NCBI RefSeq assembly: GCF_052180275.1
Contig: NZ_CP197465.1
Coordinates: forward strand, 6,200,001 to 6,264,000
Direction: 5' to 3'
Source: Kumtagia sp052180275
GTDB taxonomy: Bacteria > Pseudomonadota > Alphaproteobacteria > Rhizobiales > Rhizobiaceae
DNA length: 64,000 nucleotides
Numbering within the stretch: the stretch's first letter is position 1; every line of letters begins with the position of its first letter. Positions 8,752-17,285 of this stretch are shown in pieces. The notes below the pieces were generated by a model that saw only the letters and a list, made by a program, of their open reading frames with translations, had not been told where the DNA came from and searched no databases. Both the position numbers and the translations under genes were made by a program.

Positions 8752-10296
8752 ATGAACACGTTCGAACTGCTTGGCCAGGGTCTGCTCACCGCCCTGCAAT
8801 GGTCGAACCTGCTCTACGCCCTCATCGGCGTGACGCTGGGTACCGCCGTCGGCGTGCTGCCCGGTATCGGGCCGGCTCTGACCGTGGCGCTGCTGCTGCC
8901 CGTCACCTACAAGCTCGACCCGTCCGGCTCGCTGATCATGTTCGCCGGCATCTATTACGGCGGCATGTATGGCGGCTCGACGACGTCGATCCTGCTCAAC
9001 ACGCCGGGGGAAAGCGCCTCGATCGTCACCGCGCTGGAAGGCAACAAGATGGCGCGGGCCGGCCGTGGGGGGCCGGCGCTGGCCACCGCCGCGATCGGCT
9101 CCTTCGTCGCCGGCCTACTGGCTACGCTTGGCCTCGCCTTCATCGCGCCCTCGGTGGTGAAATTCGCGCTGTCGTTCGGCCCGTCCGAATATTTCGCGCT
9201 GATGCTGCTCGCCTTCATGACGGTGTCGGCAGCCTTCGGCGATTCGACGCTGCGTGGCCTGACCTCGCTGGTCATCGGCCTGGCGCTCGGCCTCATCGGC
9301 ATCGACCAGTTGACCGGGCAGGCGCGGCTGACCATGGGCCTGCCAAATCTCTTCGACGGTATCTCGGTGACGACCCTGGCGGTGGCGCTGTTCGCCATCG
9401 GCGAGACGCTGGCCGTGGTGGCAACGCACGCCTTCGGCGGCGAGAAAATCGAGACGATCAAGGGGTCGGTGATGATGACCCGCGAGGACTGGAAACGCTC
9501 GTGGATGCCGTGGCTGCGTGGCACGGCGATCGGTTTTCCGATCGGCGCCATGCCGGCCGGCGGCGCGGACGTTTCGAGCTTTCTGTCCTATTCGGCGGAG
9601 CGGAATTTTTCGAAACATCCGGAAGAGTTCGGCAAGGGCGCCATCGAGGGCGTCGCCGGGCCGGAAGCCGCCAACAATGCGTCCGCCGCAGGAACGCTGG
9701 TGCCGCTGCTGACGCTCGGTCTGCCGACCACGGCGACCGCCGCGATCATGCTCGCCGGCTTCCAGCAGTTCGGGCTTCAGCCCGGCCCGCTGCTGTTCGT
9801 CACCAGCGCTCCGCTGGTCTGGGGCCTGATTGCCAGCCTGCTCGTCGCCAATTTCATGCTGCTGGTGCTGAACCTGCCGCTGATCGGCCTGTGGGTAAAG
9901 CTGCTCACCATTCCACGCCCGTGGCTCTATGCCGGCATCCTGGTGTTCGCCACGCTCGGCACGATCGGTGCCGATGGTTCGACATCCTATATCGGGCCGG
10001 TGCCGATTTCGTTCGGACTGGGATTGCTGCTCGCCTTCGGCGTGCTGGGTTATCTGCTGAGAAGGTTCGGTTATCCGATCGCGCCGGTCGTCGTCGGTAT
10101 GATCCTCGGGCCGATGGCTGAGAAGAGCCTGAGACAGGCTTTGCAGATCAGCCAGGGCGACCCGATGACGCTGTTCCATTCCTGGATCGCCATCGTGCTC
10201 TGGCTGCTGGCGCTGACAGCGGTGTTGCTGCCGCTCTATCTCCGCTATCGCGGCAAGGGCAAAGTGCTGACGCAATTCGGCACGGACGAGGACTGA
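8752..10296 (+). CDS. tctA: Tripartite tricarboxylate transporter, large membrane subunit
   Basis: TctA is the main translocating subunit of the cation-driven carboxylate importer. The 514-residue polytopic protein shows the family signatures GVLPGIGPALTVALLLPVT near residue 35 and YYGGMYGGSTTSILLNTPGE near residue 70, with a repeat-like counterpart near residue 310 (PLLTLGLPTTATAAIML). Length and helix pattern match full-length TctA. A 10-bp inverted repeat overlaps its stop codon, and the next gene is convergent. Confidence 0.96.
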   Translation: MNTFELLGQGLLTALQWSNLLYALIGVTLGTAVGVLPGIGPALTVALLLPVTYKLDPSGSLIMFAGIYYGGMYGGSTTSILLNTPGESASIVTALEGNKMARAGRGGPALATAAIGSFVAGLLATLGLAFIAPSVVKFALSFGPSEYFALMLLAFMTVSAAFGDSTLRGLTSLVIGLALGLIGIDQLTGQARLTMGLPNLFDGISVTTLAVALFAIGETLAVVATHAFGGEKIETIKGSVMMTREDWKRSWMPWLRGTAIGFPIGAMPAGGADVSSFLSYSAERNFSKHPEEFGKGAIEGVAGPEAANNASAAGTLVPLLTLGLPTTATAAIMLAGFQQFGLQPGPLLFVTSAPLVWGLIASLLVANFMLLVLNLPLIGLWVKLLTIPRPWLYAGILVFATLGTIGADGSTSYIGPVPISFGLGLLLAFGVLGYLLRRFGYPIAPVVVGMILGPMAEKSLRQALQISQGDPMTLFHSWIAIVLWLLALTAVLLPLYLRYRGKGKVLTQFGTDED

Positions 10297-10306
10297 TCCT
10301 CGTCCG
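10283..10306. terminator. Hairpin at the tctA stop, between convergent genes
   Basis: CGGACGAGGA (10283-10292) and TCCTCGTCCG (10297-10306) form a perfect 10-bp stem with the four-base loop CTGA, which contains the tctA stop. Neither strand has a U-run after it, so it may protect mRNA ends or act as a weak bidirectional terminator between tctA and the convergent small gene. Confidence 0.5.
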
Positions 10307-10326
10307 CAGCAAGTGATTAAGTGCTG

Positions 10327-10485
10327 TTAGCGACGAATTTCGCGGAAGCGCTCGGGATCGATGCCAAGGGCTCGGAGATCTCGCGCGTTCGGCTGGCGGC
10401 CATGGTTGACAGCCGAAGCAGCGGCGATCGCGCTGCCGAAGATGCCAAACAATTCGCCAATGGTGGCGCGGGTGCGGGTCGACAT
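10327..10485 (-). CDS. 52-residue protein, DUF1127-like
   Basis: The frame from the ATG at 10485 encodes 52 residues and has an AAAGGA ribosome-binding site at good spacing. The C-terminal half (NARDLRALGIDPERFREIRR) is arginine-rich and resembles the tail of small rhizobial DUF1127-like proteins, in which a 'dL.dLGi....i' helix is typical; some members of that group bind RNA or affect phosphate and polyamine responses. An upstream ATG six codons earlier is possible. The open frame runs far upstream of this start but looks non-coding there. The assignment is tentative; the reality of the small gene is supported by start signal and composition. Confidence 0.55.
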   Translation of the reverse strand: MSTRTRATIGELFGIFGSAIAAASAVNHGRQPNARDLRALGIDPERFREIRR

Positions 10486-10684
10486 TGTCTTGTCCTTTCG
10501 CATTGTGCGATGCAGCAAAAGTAGGATCGCAACTGCGAAAGCGGTAGGGGCAGCACCGCACGGCAGGCATGCAAGGGCAGCACAGCTGTATGAGACTGTA
10601 GGACGCGCCGTCCTTCCGGCGGTGGCGAGCAGAATCCCGCTCAAGGGTAAATGGCTCGAAGCCTCGACAAGGGCGGGCAACGAA

Positions 10685-11188
10685 TTATTGCCGACGCTCC
10701 TGATCGCTGACAGCACGGATCGCCGTCACGGGGCGGAAAAACTCCGCACCAGCCGCCAATCCTGGGCTTTTTCGTGTCTGGGCGCGCGGCGTCTTCATTG
10801 CTTGGCCCAGCCACGCAATCGCCGGCACGCGGTGCGCGAGACGCCCGTTCGGCCCGCGGCGAAACAGCCGCCGCCTAGCGGCAAAACCCTGCAAGTCGCC
10901 GAAGACGGCGGCCAATGCGCGGAAGCAGCGGGCGAGCCGCAATGCCTCGGCGCAGCCATCATCATTTGTTCCGGGAACCGCTGCCGGGGGCAAGGCAAGC
11001 GCCCCGCCGGCCAATTCGACGGCAAACGCCCGCGCGACAGCCTCGGCCGGCCATAGCAGCGACAGCACAGACAAGCGCACCCGGAACGGCAGAACACAAA
11101 GGAACTCGGCCAGAACGGCCAACGAGAGCAGCGTAGATGCTATGCCAATCAGAGTCTCCCGTTCACCCTGGCGTTCTGCGCGGTCCAT
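10685..11188 (-). CDS. Unknown small membrane protein, paralogue A
   Basis: The 167-residue product starts at the ATG at 11188, five bases after a GGAGG. It begins with MDRAER, then an acidic and basic stretch, then one long hydrophobic segment or two short ones (about residues 14-65, including AVLAEFLCVLPFRVRLSVLS), and a conserved PAEAVARAFA. It closely matches the gene at 54926-55372 over about the first 118 residues, in DNA as well as protein, including the ribosome-binding site and a promoter-like pair upstream. After the shared PAIAW region the two C-termini are unrelated. I do not recognise the family. The gene is divergent from the rimP operon. Confidence 0.6.
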   Translation of the reverse strand: MDRAERQGERETLIGIASTLLSLAVLAEFLCVLPFRVRLSVLSLLWPAEAVARAFAVELAGGALALPPAAVPGTNDDGCAEALRLARCFRALAAVFGDLQGFAARRRLFRRGPNGRLAHRVPAIAWLGQAMKTPRAQTRKSPGLAAGAEFFRPVTAIRAVSDQERRQ

Positions 11189-11210
11189 TCCAGCCTCCGT
11201 TCGGAGCAAA

Positions 11211-11239
11211 CAATAGCAAAGAGCTGGAAGCAACTCAAG
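11211..11239 (-). promoter_or_regulatory. Promoter-like pair before paralogue A
   Basis: Read on the minus strand, CTTGAG (11239-11234) and CTATTG (11216-11211) are 17 bases apart, close to the alphaproteobacterial CTTGAC/CTATAT consensus. The pair ends 22 bases before the ATG, and a matching pair lies before the second copy of the gene. Confidence 0.5.
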
Positions 11240-11422
11240 GAAATAATTCCTATGACGGTCCGACGTCGTGTTGCATAGGTGTGGAAGGCCCCAATTCCAA
11301 GCCTATTACTATGCGCGGTTAAGCCAAATCGAGCGAGCTTTCAGCGCAAATCCGAGTGACCGCCTCGGGGCCGGAAGCGGCCATTCACAATCTGACGTGT
11401 CGAAGTCGCCCTCCACCGCGCC

Positions 11423-11451
11423 CTTGCATTCCCCCGTCATTCCTTCTATAT
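11423..11451 (+). promoter_or_regulatory. Sigma-70 type promoter of the rimP-nusA-infB operon
   Basis: CTTGCA (11423-11428) and CTATAT (11446-11451) are 17 bases apart, which is a very good fit to the alphaproteobacterial housekeeping consensus. The pair lies 85 bases upstream of the rimP start and just ahead of the leader hairpin. Confidence 0.65.
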
Positions 11452-11479
11452 CGACTTCAAATTCTTGGTCGGTATGACG

Positions 11480-11511
11480 AAGAGTGGGTCCACCCGGTCC
11501 CGCTCTTTTTT
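11480..11511 (+). terminator. Rho-independent terminator-like hairpin in the rimP leader
   Basis: AAGAGTGGG (11480-11488) pairs with CCCGCTCTT (11499-11507), one G-U pair included, around a ten-base loop, and a run of six T ends at 11511. It lies between the promoter and the rimP start at 11536, so it would stop transcription before the first gene unless read through. That is the expected form of an attenuator. Because NusA, encoded in this operon, acts on hairpin termination, feedback is plausible but not shown. Confidence 0.65.
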
Positions 11512-11535
11512 ATTACCCGGACCGCTGGAGACCGA

Positions 11536-12156
11536 ATGACGGCCGAACAAAGCGAACGTCCGATGGACGACCGCATCATCCGCGAGAGCGGAACGGAAGC
11601 GCGGGTCGCGGCGATCATCGCGCCGGTGATGCGTGCGACCGGCTACAGGCTGGTGCGCGTGCGCCTGATGAACCAGAACGGCCTGACCTTGCAGATCATG
11701 GCCGAACGCGAGGACGGGACCATGACCGTCGAGGATTGCGAAGAGGTCAGCCGGGCGATTTCGCCGGCGCTGGACGTGGATGATCCGATCGACAAGGCGT
11801 ATCATCTGGAAGTGTCGTCGCCCGGCATCGATCGCCCGCTGGTGCGCAAGTCGGATTTCGTCACCTGGACCGGACATCAGGTGAAGATGGAAACCTCCAT
11901 CATGGTCGCCGAGCGCAAGCGCTTCAAGGGCAAGATCGCCGAGGCGGGCGAGACCGATGTGCTGATCGAGCGGGACATGCCGGCCTATGGCGTCGAGCCG
12001 ACGGTGCGGGTGCCTTACGAGGCCATCGCCGAGGCGCGGCTGGTGCTGACCGACGATCTCATCCGCGACGCGCTGTCGAAGGACAACCGGGCCCGCAAGG
12101 AGGCGCGCAAGCGCCGCGGCGAGACCGACGAAGAAGACACAACGGAAAGTGAATGA
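11536..12156 (+). CDS. rimP: Ribosome maturation factor RimP
   Basis: RimP assists assembly of the 30S subunit. The 206-residue product has the N-terminal alpha/beta domain (ARVAAIIAPVMRATGYRLVRVRL), the conserved TVEDCEEVSRAISPALDVDDPI and the hallmark YHLEVSSPGIDRPL near residue 92, followed by an SH3-like C-terminal domain and a charged tail. I chose the ATG at 11536, which has GGAG upstream; the frame is open to 11356, but that part crosses the promoter and leader hairpin. It is first in the rimP-nusA-ylxR-infB operon, 37 bases ahead of nusA. Confidence 0.93.
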   Translation: MTAEQSERPMDDRIIRESGTEARVAAIIAPVMRATGYRLVRVRLMNQNGLTLQIMAEREDGTMTVEDCEEVSRAISPALDVDDPIDKAYHLEVSSPGIDRPLVRKSDFVTWTGHQVKMETSIMVAERKRFKGKIAEAGETDVLIERDMPAYGVEPTVRVPYEAIAEARLVLTDDLIRDALSKDNRARKEARKRRGETDEEDTTESE

Positions 12157-12193
12157 GCGCCCGGCATAGCCGGCGAGGTTCAGGGAGATAAAA

Positions 12194-13783
12194 ATGGTAG
12201 TCAGTGCGAACAGGCTCGAGCTGCTGCAGATCGCCGATGCGGTCGCGCGCGAAAAGTCGATCGACAAGTCGATCGTGATCGCCGCAATGGCGGACGCGAT
12301 CCAGAAGGCGGCGCGCTCGCGCTACGGCCAGGAAACCAACATCCGCGCCGACATCAACGCCAATACCGGCGAGATGAAGCTGCAGCGGCTGATGGAAGTC
12401 GTGGAAAAGGTCGAGGACTACGCGACGCAGATTGCGCTCTCCTCGGCCCGCGAGCGCAACCCCGACGCGGAGCTCGGCGACTTCATCGCCGAGCAGCTTC
12501 CGCCGATGGATTTCGGCCGCATCGCCGCCCAGTCGGCCAAGCAGGTCATCGTCCAGAAGGTGCGCGAGGCCGAGCGCGACCGGCAGTTCGACGAATACAA
12601 GGACCGCATCGGCGAGATCGTCAACGGCACGGTCAAGCGCGTCGAATATGGCAATGTCATCGTCGATCTCGGCCGTGGCGAGGCGATCATCCGCCGCGAC
12701 GAACTGATCCCGCGCGAGAACTACAAATATGGCGACCGCGTCCGCGCCTATGTGTATGACGTGCGGCGCGAACAGCGCGGCCCCCAGATTTTCCTCAGCC
12801 GCACCCATCCGCAGTTCATGGCAAAGCTGTTCACCATGGAAGTGCCGGAGATCTATGACGGCATCATCGAGATCAAGTCGGTCGCCCGCGACCCCGGTTC
12901 GCGCGCCAAGATCGCGGTGATCTCGCGCGATTCGTCCATCGACCCGGTCGGCGCCTGCGTCGGCATGCGCGGCAGCCGCGTGCAGGCGGTCGTTGCCGAA
13001 CTGCAGGGCGAGAAGATCGACATCATTCCGTGGTCGCCGTCGGCGGCTTCCTTCATCGTCAACGCGCTGCAGCCGGCCGAAGTCGCCAAGGTGGTGCTCG
13101 ATGAAGATGCCGAGCGCATCGAGGTGGTGGTTCCCGACGACCAGTTGTCGCTGGCCATCGGCCGCCGCGGCCAGAACGTGCGGCTGGCCTCGCAGCTCAC
13201 CGGCTGGGACATCGACATCCTGACCGAGCAGGAAGAGTCCGAGCGCCGCCAGAAGGAATTCGTCGAACGCTCCAACCTGTTCATGAGCGCCCTCAACGTC
13301 GACGAGATGGTCGGCCAGGTGCTGGCGTCGGAAGGTTTTACCTCGGTCGAGGAAGTGGCTTACGTCGATGCCGACGAGATTTCGTCGATCGACGGTTTCG
13401 ACGAGGACACGGCAAGCGAGATCCAGTCTCGTGCCCGCGACTATCTTGAGAAGATCGAGGCCGAGCATGACGAGAAGCGCAAGCAGCTCGGCGTCCAGGA
13501 TGAACTGCGCGAGATCCCCGGCCTGACCACCGCGATGATGGTGACGCTCGGCGAGGACGGCGTGAAGACGGTCGAGGATTTCGCCGGCTACGCCGTCGAC
13601 GACCTCGTCGGCTGGAAGGAGCGCAAGGACGGCGAGACCAAGATGTTCCCCGGCGTGCTTGCCTCTCATGAGGTGTCGCGGGCCGATGCCGAGCAGATGG
13701 TGCTTGCCGCCCGCCTCAAGGCCGGCTGGATCACCGAGGACGAAGTCGTCGCCGAAGAGCCCGCCGAGCCGGCGGATGCGTGA
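12194..13783 (+). CDS. nusA: Transcription elongation and antitermination factor NusA
   Basis: NusA binds RNA polymerase and nascent RNA and controls pausing, termination and antitermination. The 529-residue protein has the N-terminal polymerase-binding domain, an S1 domain (VNGTVKRVEYGNVIVDLG near residue 140), two KH domains (VGACVGMRGSRVQAV near residue 255 and IGRRGQNVRLAS near residue 322), and C-terminal acidic helix-hairpin-helix repeats (about 365-515). Length and order match alphaproteobacterial NusA. A GGGAGA precedes the ATG. It is second in the operon. Confidence 0.97.
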   Translation: MVVSANRLELLQIADAVAREKSIDKSIVIAAMADAIQKAARSRYGQETNIRADINANTGEMKLQRLMEVVEKVEDYATQIALSSARERNPDAELGDFIAEQLPPMDFGRIAAQSAKQVIVQKVREAERDRQFDEYKDRIGEIVNGTVKRVEYGNVIVDLGRGEAIIRRDELIPRENYKYGDRVRAYVYDVRREQRGPQIFLSRTHPQFMAKLFTMEVPEIYDGIIEIKSVARDPGSRAKIAVISRDSSIDPVGACVGMRGSRVQAVVAELQGEKIDIIPWSPSAASFIVNALQPAEVAKVVLDEDAERIEVVVPDDQLSLAIGRRGQNVRLASQLTGWDIDILTEQEESERRQKEFVERSNLFMSALNVDEMVGQVLASEGFTSVEEVAYVDADEISSIDGFDEDTASEIQSRARDYLEKIEAEHDEKRKQLGVQDELREIPGLTTAMMVTLGEDGVKTVEDFAGYAVDDLVGWKERKDGETKMFPGVLASHEVSRADAEQMVLAARLKAGWITEDEVVAEEPAEPADA

Positions 13784-13818
13784 GGTGACCCATCGCCAGC
13801 CAGTCCCTCACAGACGAG

Positions 13819-14469
13819 ATGAACGATCGCACCTGCATCGTTTCGCGCGAGCGGCGCGAGCCGGATGAACTGATCCGGTTCGTCGTCGGTCCCGACGGCG
13901 CGGTCGTTCCAGACCTCAAGAGAAAACTGCCCGGCCGCGGTTGCTGGGTGAGCGCCGACCGCCTACATGTGGAGAAGGCTGTCGCGAAGAACCTGTTCGC
14001 GCGCGCCTTCAAGCGGCAGGTCGACGTTTCCCCTCACCTTGCGGACCAGATCGACCAGATCATGGTGAAATCCGCGCTGGGCGCCGTCGGGCTGGCGCGC
14101 AAGGCCGGAGCGGTTGCATTGGGCGCCGCGAAGGTCGACAATGCGGTGCGCAGTGGCGAGGCGCTCTGCGTCACCCATGCCATGGACGCCTCGCAAGACG
14201 GCGTCCGCAAGATTACCCAGGCCAGACGGGCGACCGCCCATCTCGGTGGGCCGGAAATCCATGCCTATAAACTTTTTTCGGAAGCCGAATTGAGTTTGGC
14301 ATTGGGCGGGACAAATGTGATACATGCTGCCGTTCTCGCGCAGGAGGCGGGAAAGGCGGCAGAAAAGCGCCTTATGGCGCTCGACCGCTACCGGGGCGGC
14401 TCCCCGGAAGATCAGGCGATGTTTGCGGCGATCGCCGAAGACGAGACAGCCGCAGAGGATATGGAATGA
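13819..14469 (+). CDS. YlxR–L7Ae fusion RNA-binding protein
   Basis: The first 80 or so residues are a YlxR (DUF448) domain, with the motif ERREPDELIRFVVGPDG and the conserved GRGCWVS near residue 41. The second part (about 85-185) resembles the L7Ae/YlxQ fold (ALGAVGLARKAGAVALG), which binds kink-turn RNA. In Firmicutes these are two separate genes between nusA and infB; the fused form is usual in alphaproteobacteria. The 3' end overlaps infB by four bases (ATGA). The exact role is not settled; the place in the nusA-infB operon points to ribosome or RNA polymerase function. Confidence 0.88.
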   Translation: MNDRTCIVSRERREPDELIRFVVGPDGAVVPDLKRKLPGRGCWVSADRLHVEKAVAKNLFARAFKRQVDVSPHLADQIDQIMVKSALGAVGLARKAGAVALGAAKVDNAVRSGEALCVTHAMDASQDGVRKITQARRATAHLGGPEIHAYKLFSEAELSLALGGTNVIHAAVLAQEAGKAAEKRLMALDRYRGGSPEDQAMFAAIAEDETAAEDME

Positions 14470-17273
14470 GCGATACGAAATCCGGCGACGACAATACGTT
14501 GACCGTCAACACCAAGAAGACGCTGAGCCTGAAGCCGGCCGGCGTCACGCAGGGCATTGTGCGCCAGAATTTCTCGCATGGCCGCACCAAGCAGGTCGTC
14601 GTCGAGACCAAGAAACGCAAATTCTCGATGCCCGGCGATCGCCCGGAGTCTGCACCGGCCCCGGTGTTGGCACCGCGTCCGCCACAGCCGGCGCCTGTTC
14701 CGGCCCCAACCGCCGCGCCCCAGCCCACGGTCGCGAGGCCGCAGCCCGCTCCGCAACCCGTGGCGGCCACGCCGCAGCCAACGCCTGCGCCGACGCCAAG
14801 GCCGCAGGCTCCCGCGGCTCCGGTCGCCGCCGCCCCCCAGCCGGTGGCCGCCAGACCTCAGCCAGCCCCTCAGCCTGCCGTGGCAAGGCCGCAGCCGGCC
14901 CCGGCGCCCGTTGCCGCCCGACCGCAACCGGCGCCGCCGCGCCCGCAGCCTGCTGTCGGCAGGCCGCAGCAGGCACCGCGCCCCGAGCGCAGCGGAATGG
15001 TGCTGAACGAACTCTCCACCGGCGAGATCGAGGCCCGCCGCCGCGCGCTCGAAGGTTCGAAGGCGCGTGAACAGGAAGACCGGCAGCGCGCGCTCGTTGA
15101 GGCCAAGCGCCGTCAGGACGACGAAGAGCAGCGCAAGCGTGAACGCGATGCGTCCGCCCGCCGCCAGGCCGAGGAAGAAGCCCGCCTGCAGAAGGAAGCG
15201 GAGGCACGCCGCCGCGCCGAGGAAGAGGCGCGGCGCAGGGCTCCGCAGCTCGAGGTCGCCACCCGCGACGATGAATCCGAAGCCCGCCCGCGCGGCAGCG
15301 TCGGCGCATTGCGCAGCACTCCCCTGCGCCGGCCGGCGACGCCGGAGGTCGCCAAGCCGACCAGGACGCGCGGCGACGAGGACAAGCGCCGCGGCAAGCT
15401 GACGGTAAGCTCGGCGACGGGCGACGAGGACGCGCGCGCACGCTCGCTGTCGTCGATGCGCCGCCGCCAGGAGAAGTTCAAGCGCGCCATGCACCAGGAG
15501 CCGCGCGAGAAGATCTCGCGGGAGGTCGTGCTGCCGGAAACCATCACCATCCAGGAACTGGCGCAGCGCATGTCCGAGCGCGCCGTCGATGTCGTCAAGT
15601 ATTTCATGAAGCAGGGCCAGATCCTGAAGCCTGGTGACGTGATCGACGCCGACACCGCCGAACTGGTGGCGTCCGAATTCGGCCACACCGTGCGCCGCGT
15701 CGCGGAATCCGACATCGAAGAAGGCTTCTTCGGCGGCCCCGACAATCCGGAGGATCTGCGTCCGCGCCCGCCGGTGGTCACCATCATGGGCCACGTCGAC
15801 CACGGCAAGACGTCGCTGCTGGACGCCATCCGCAACGCCAACGTCGTTTCCGGCGAGGCAGGCGGCATCACCCAGCATATCGGCGCCTACCAGGTCGAGA
15901 AGAACGGCCAGAAGATCACCTTCATCGACACGCCCGGCCACGCCGCCTTCACGGCGATGCGCGCCCGCGGCGCACAGGCGACCGACATCGCGGTGCTGGT
16001 GGTCGCGGCCGACGATTCGGTCATGCCGCAGACGATCGAGTCGATCAGCCATGCCAAGGCGGCCGGCGTGCCGATCATCGTGGCGATCAACAAGATCGAC
16101 AAGCACGAGGCCGACCCGCAGAAGGTGCGCAGCGAGTTGCTGCGCCATGAAGTGTTCGTCGAATCGATGGGCGGTGAAGTTCTCGACGTCGAGGTTTCGG
16201 CCAAGACGGGAGCCGGCCTCGACAAGCTGCTGGAAGCGATCCTGCTGCAGGCCGAAGTGCTCGACCTGAAAGCCAACCCGGACCGCACCGCCGAGGGCGT
16301 CGTCATCGAAGCCAAGCTCGACAAGGGCCGCGGCCCGGTGGCCACCGTGCTCGTGCAGACCGGCGACCTTCTGGTCGGCGACATCATCGTGGCCGGCAAC
16401 GAATGGGGCCGCGTCCGCGCCCTGCTCGACGACCGCGGCGAACAGCTCGAAGGTGCCCTGCCCTCGCAGCCGGTCGAAGTGCTCGGTCTCCAGGCCACGC
16501 CAATGGCGGGCGACCGTTTCGCCGTCGTCGATTCGGAAGCCCGTGCCCGCGAGATCACCGAGTACCGCCAGCGCAAGGCGCGCGACAAGGCCGTAGCCAA
16601 GCATGTCAGCCAGCGCGGCTCGCTGGAACAGATGATGTCGCAGCTTCAGGCGACCGGCATCAAGGAGTTCCCGCTGGTCATCAAGGGCGACGTGCAGGGT
16701 TCGGTCGAGGCGATTATCGTCGCCCTCGAAAAGCTCGGCACCGACGAGGTGCGGGCTCGCATCGTGCACAGCGGCGCGGGAGCGATCACGGAAAGCGACA
16801 TCTCCCTGGCCGATACGTCGGGTGCGGCGATCATCGGCTTCAACGTGCGCGCCAACCCGCAGGCAAAGCAGGCGGCCGACCAGGCCGGGCTGGAGATCCG
16901 CTACTACAACATCATCTACAATCTCGTGGATGACGTGAAGGCGGCGATGTCGGGCATGCTGTCGCCGGAACGCCGCGAGACCTTCATCGGCAATGCGGAG
17001 ATTCTCGAGATCTTCGACATTACCAAGCTCGGCAAGGTCGCCGGCTGCCGGATCACCGAAGGCAAGGTGGAACGCGGCGCGGGCGTGCGCCTGATCCGCG
17101 ACAACATCGTCGTCCACGAGGGCACGCTGAAGACGCTGAAGCGGTTCAAGGACGAAGTGTCCGAGGTTCCGGTCGGCCAGGAGTGCGGCATGGCCTTCCA
17201 GAACTACGAGGACATGCGCGTCGGCGACGTCATCGAATGCTTCCGGGTCGAGATGGTGACCAGGTCGCTGTAA
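14466..17273 (+). CDS. infB: Translation initiation factor IF-2
   Basis: IF-2 is the GTPase that brings initiator tRNA to the 30S subunit and drives subunit joining. The 935-residue protein has a long N-terminal part: an Ala/Pro/Gln-rich low-complexity stretch (about residues 60-175), then a highly charged Arg/Glu helix region (about 185-270). The G domain follows, with G1 GHVDHGKTS (about 441), G2 GGITQHI, G3 DTPGHAAF, G4 NKID and G5 SAKTG, and then domains II-IV. It starts within ATGA at the ylxR stop. A strong hairpin terminator begins 27 bases after its stop, so the operon appears to end here and rbfA-truB needs its own promoter. Confidence 0.98.
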   Translation: MSDTKSGDDNTLTVNTKKTLSLKPAGVTQGIVRQNFSHGRTKQVVVETKKRKFSMPGDRPESAPAPVLAPRPPQPAPVPAPTAAPQPTVARPQPAPQPVAATPQPTPAPTPRPQAPAAPVAAAPQPVAARPQPAPQPAVARPQPAPAPVAARPQPAPPRPQPAVGRPQQAPRPERSGMVLNELSTGEIEARRRALEGSKAREQEDRQRALVEAKRRQDDEEQRKRERDASARRQAEEEARLQKEAEARRRAEEEARRRAPQLEVATRDDESEARPRGSVGALRSTPLRRPATPEVAKPTRTRGDEDKRRGKLTVSSATGDEDARARSLSSMRRRQEKFKRAMHQEPREKISREVVLPETITIQELAQRMSERAVDVVKYFMKQGQILKPGDVIDADTAELVASEFGHTVRRVAESDIEEGFFGGPDNPEDLRPRPPVVTIMGHVDHGKTSLLDAIRNANVVSGEAGGITQHIGAYQVEKNGQKITFIDTPGHAAFTAMRARGAQATDIAVLVVAADDSVMPQTIESISHAKAAGVPIIVAINKIDKHEADPQKVRSELLRHEVFVESMGGEVLDVEVSAKTGAGLDKLLEAILLQAEVLDLKANPDRTAEGVVIEAKLDKGRGPVATVLVQTGDLLVGDIIVAGNEWGRVRALLDDRGEQLEGALPSQPVEVLGLQATPMAGDRFAVVDSEARAREITEYRQRKARDKAVAKHVSQRGSLEQMMSQLQATGIKEFPLVIKGDVQGSVEAIIVALEKLGTDEVRARIVHSGAGAITESDISLADTSGAAIIGFNVRANPQAKQAADQAGLEIRYYNIIYNLVDDVKAAMSGMLSPERRETFIGNAEILEIFDITKLGKVAGCRITEGKVERGAGVRLIRDNIVVHEGTLKTLKRFKDEVSEVPVGQECGMAFQNYEDMRVGDVIECFRVEMVTRSL

Positions 17274-17285
17274 GACTCGACTTGG

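Noticed and set aside
14412..17117. Open frame of about 900 codons antisense to infB
   Set aside because: It mirrors the infB codon pattern and has no start signal or recognisable domain.
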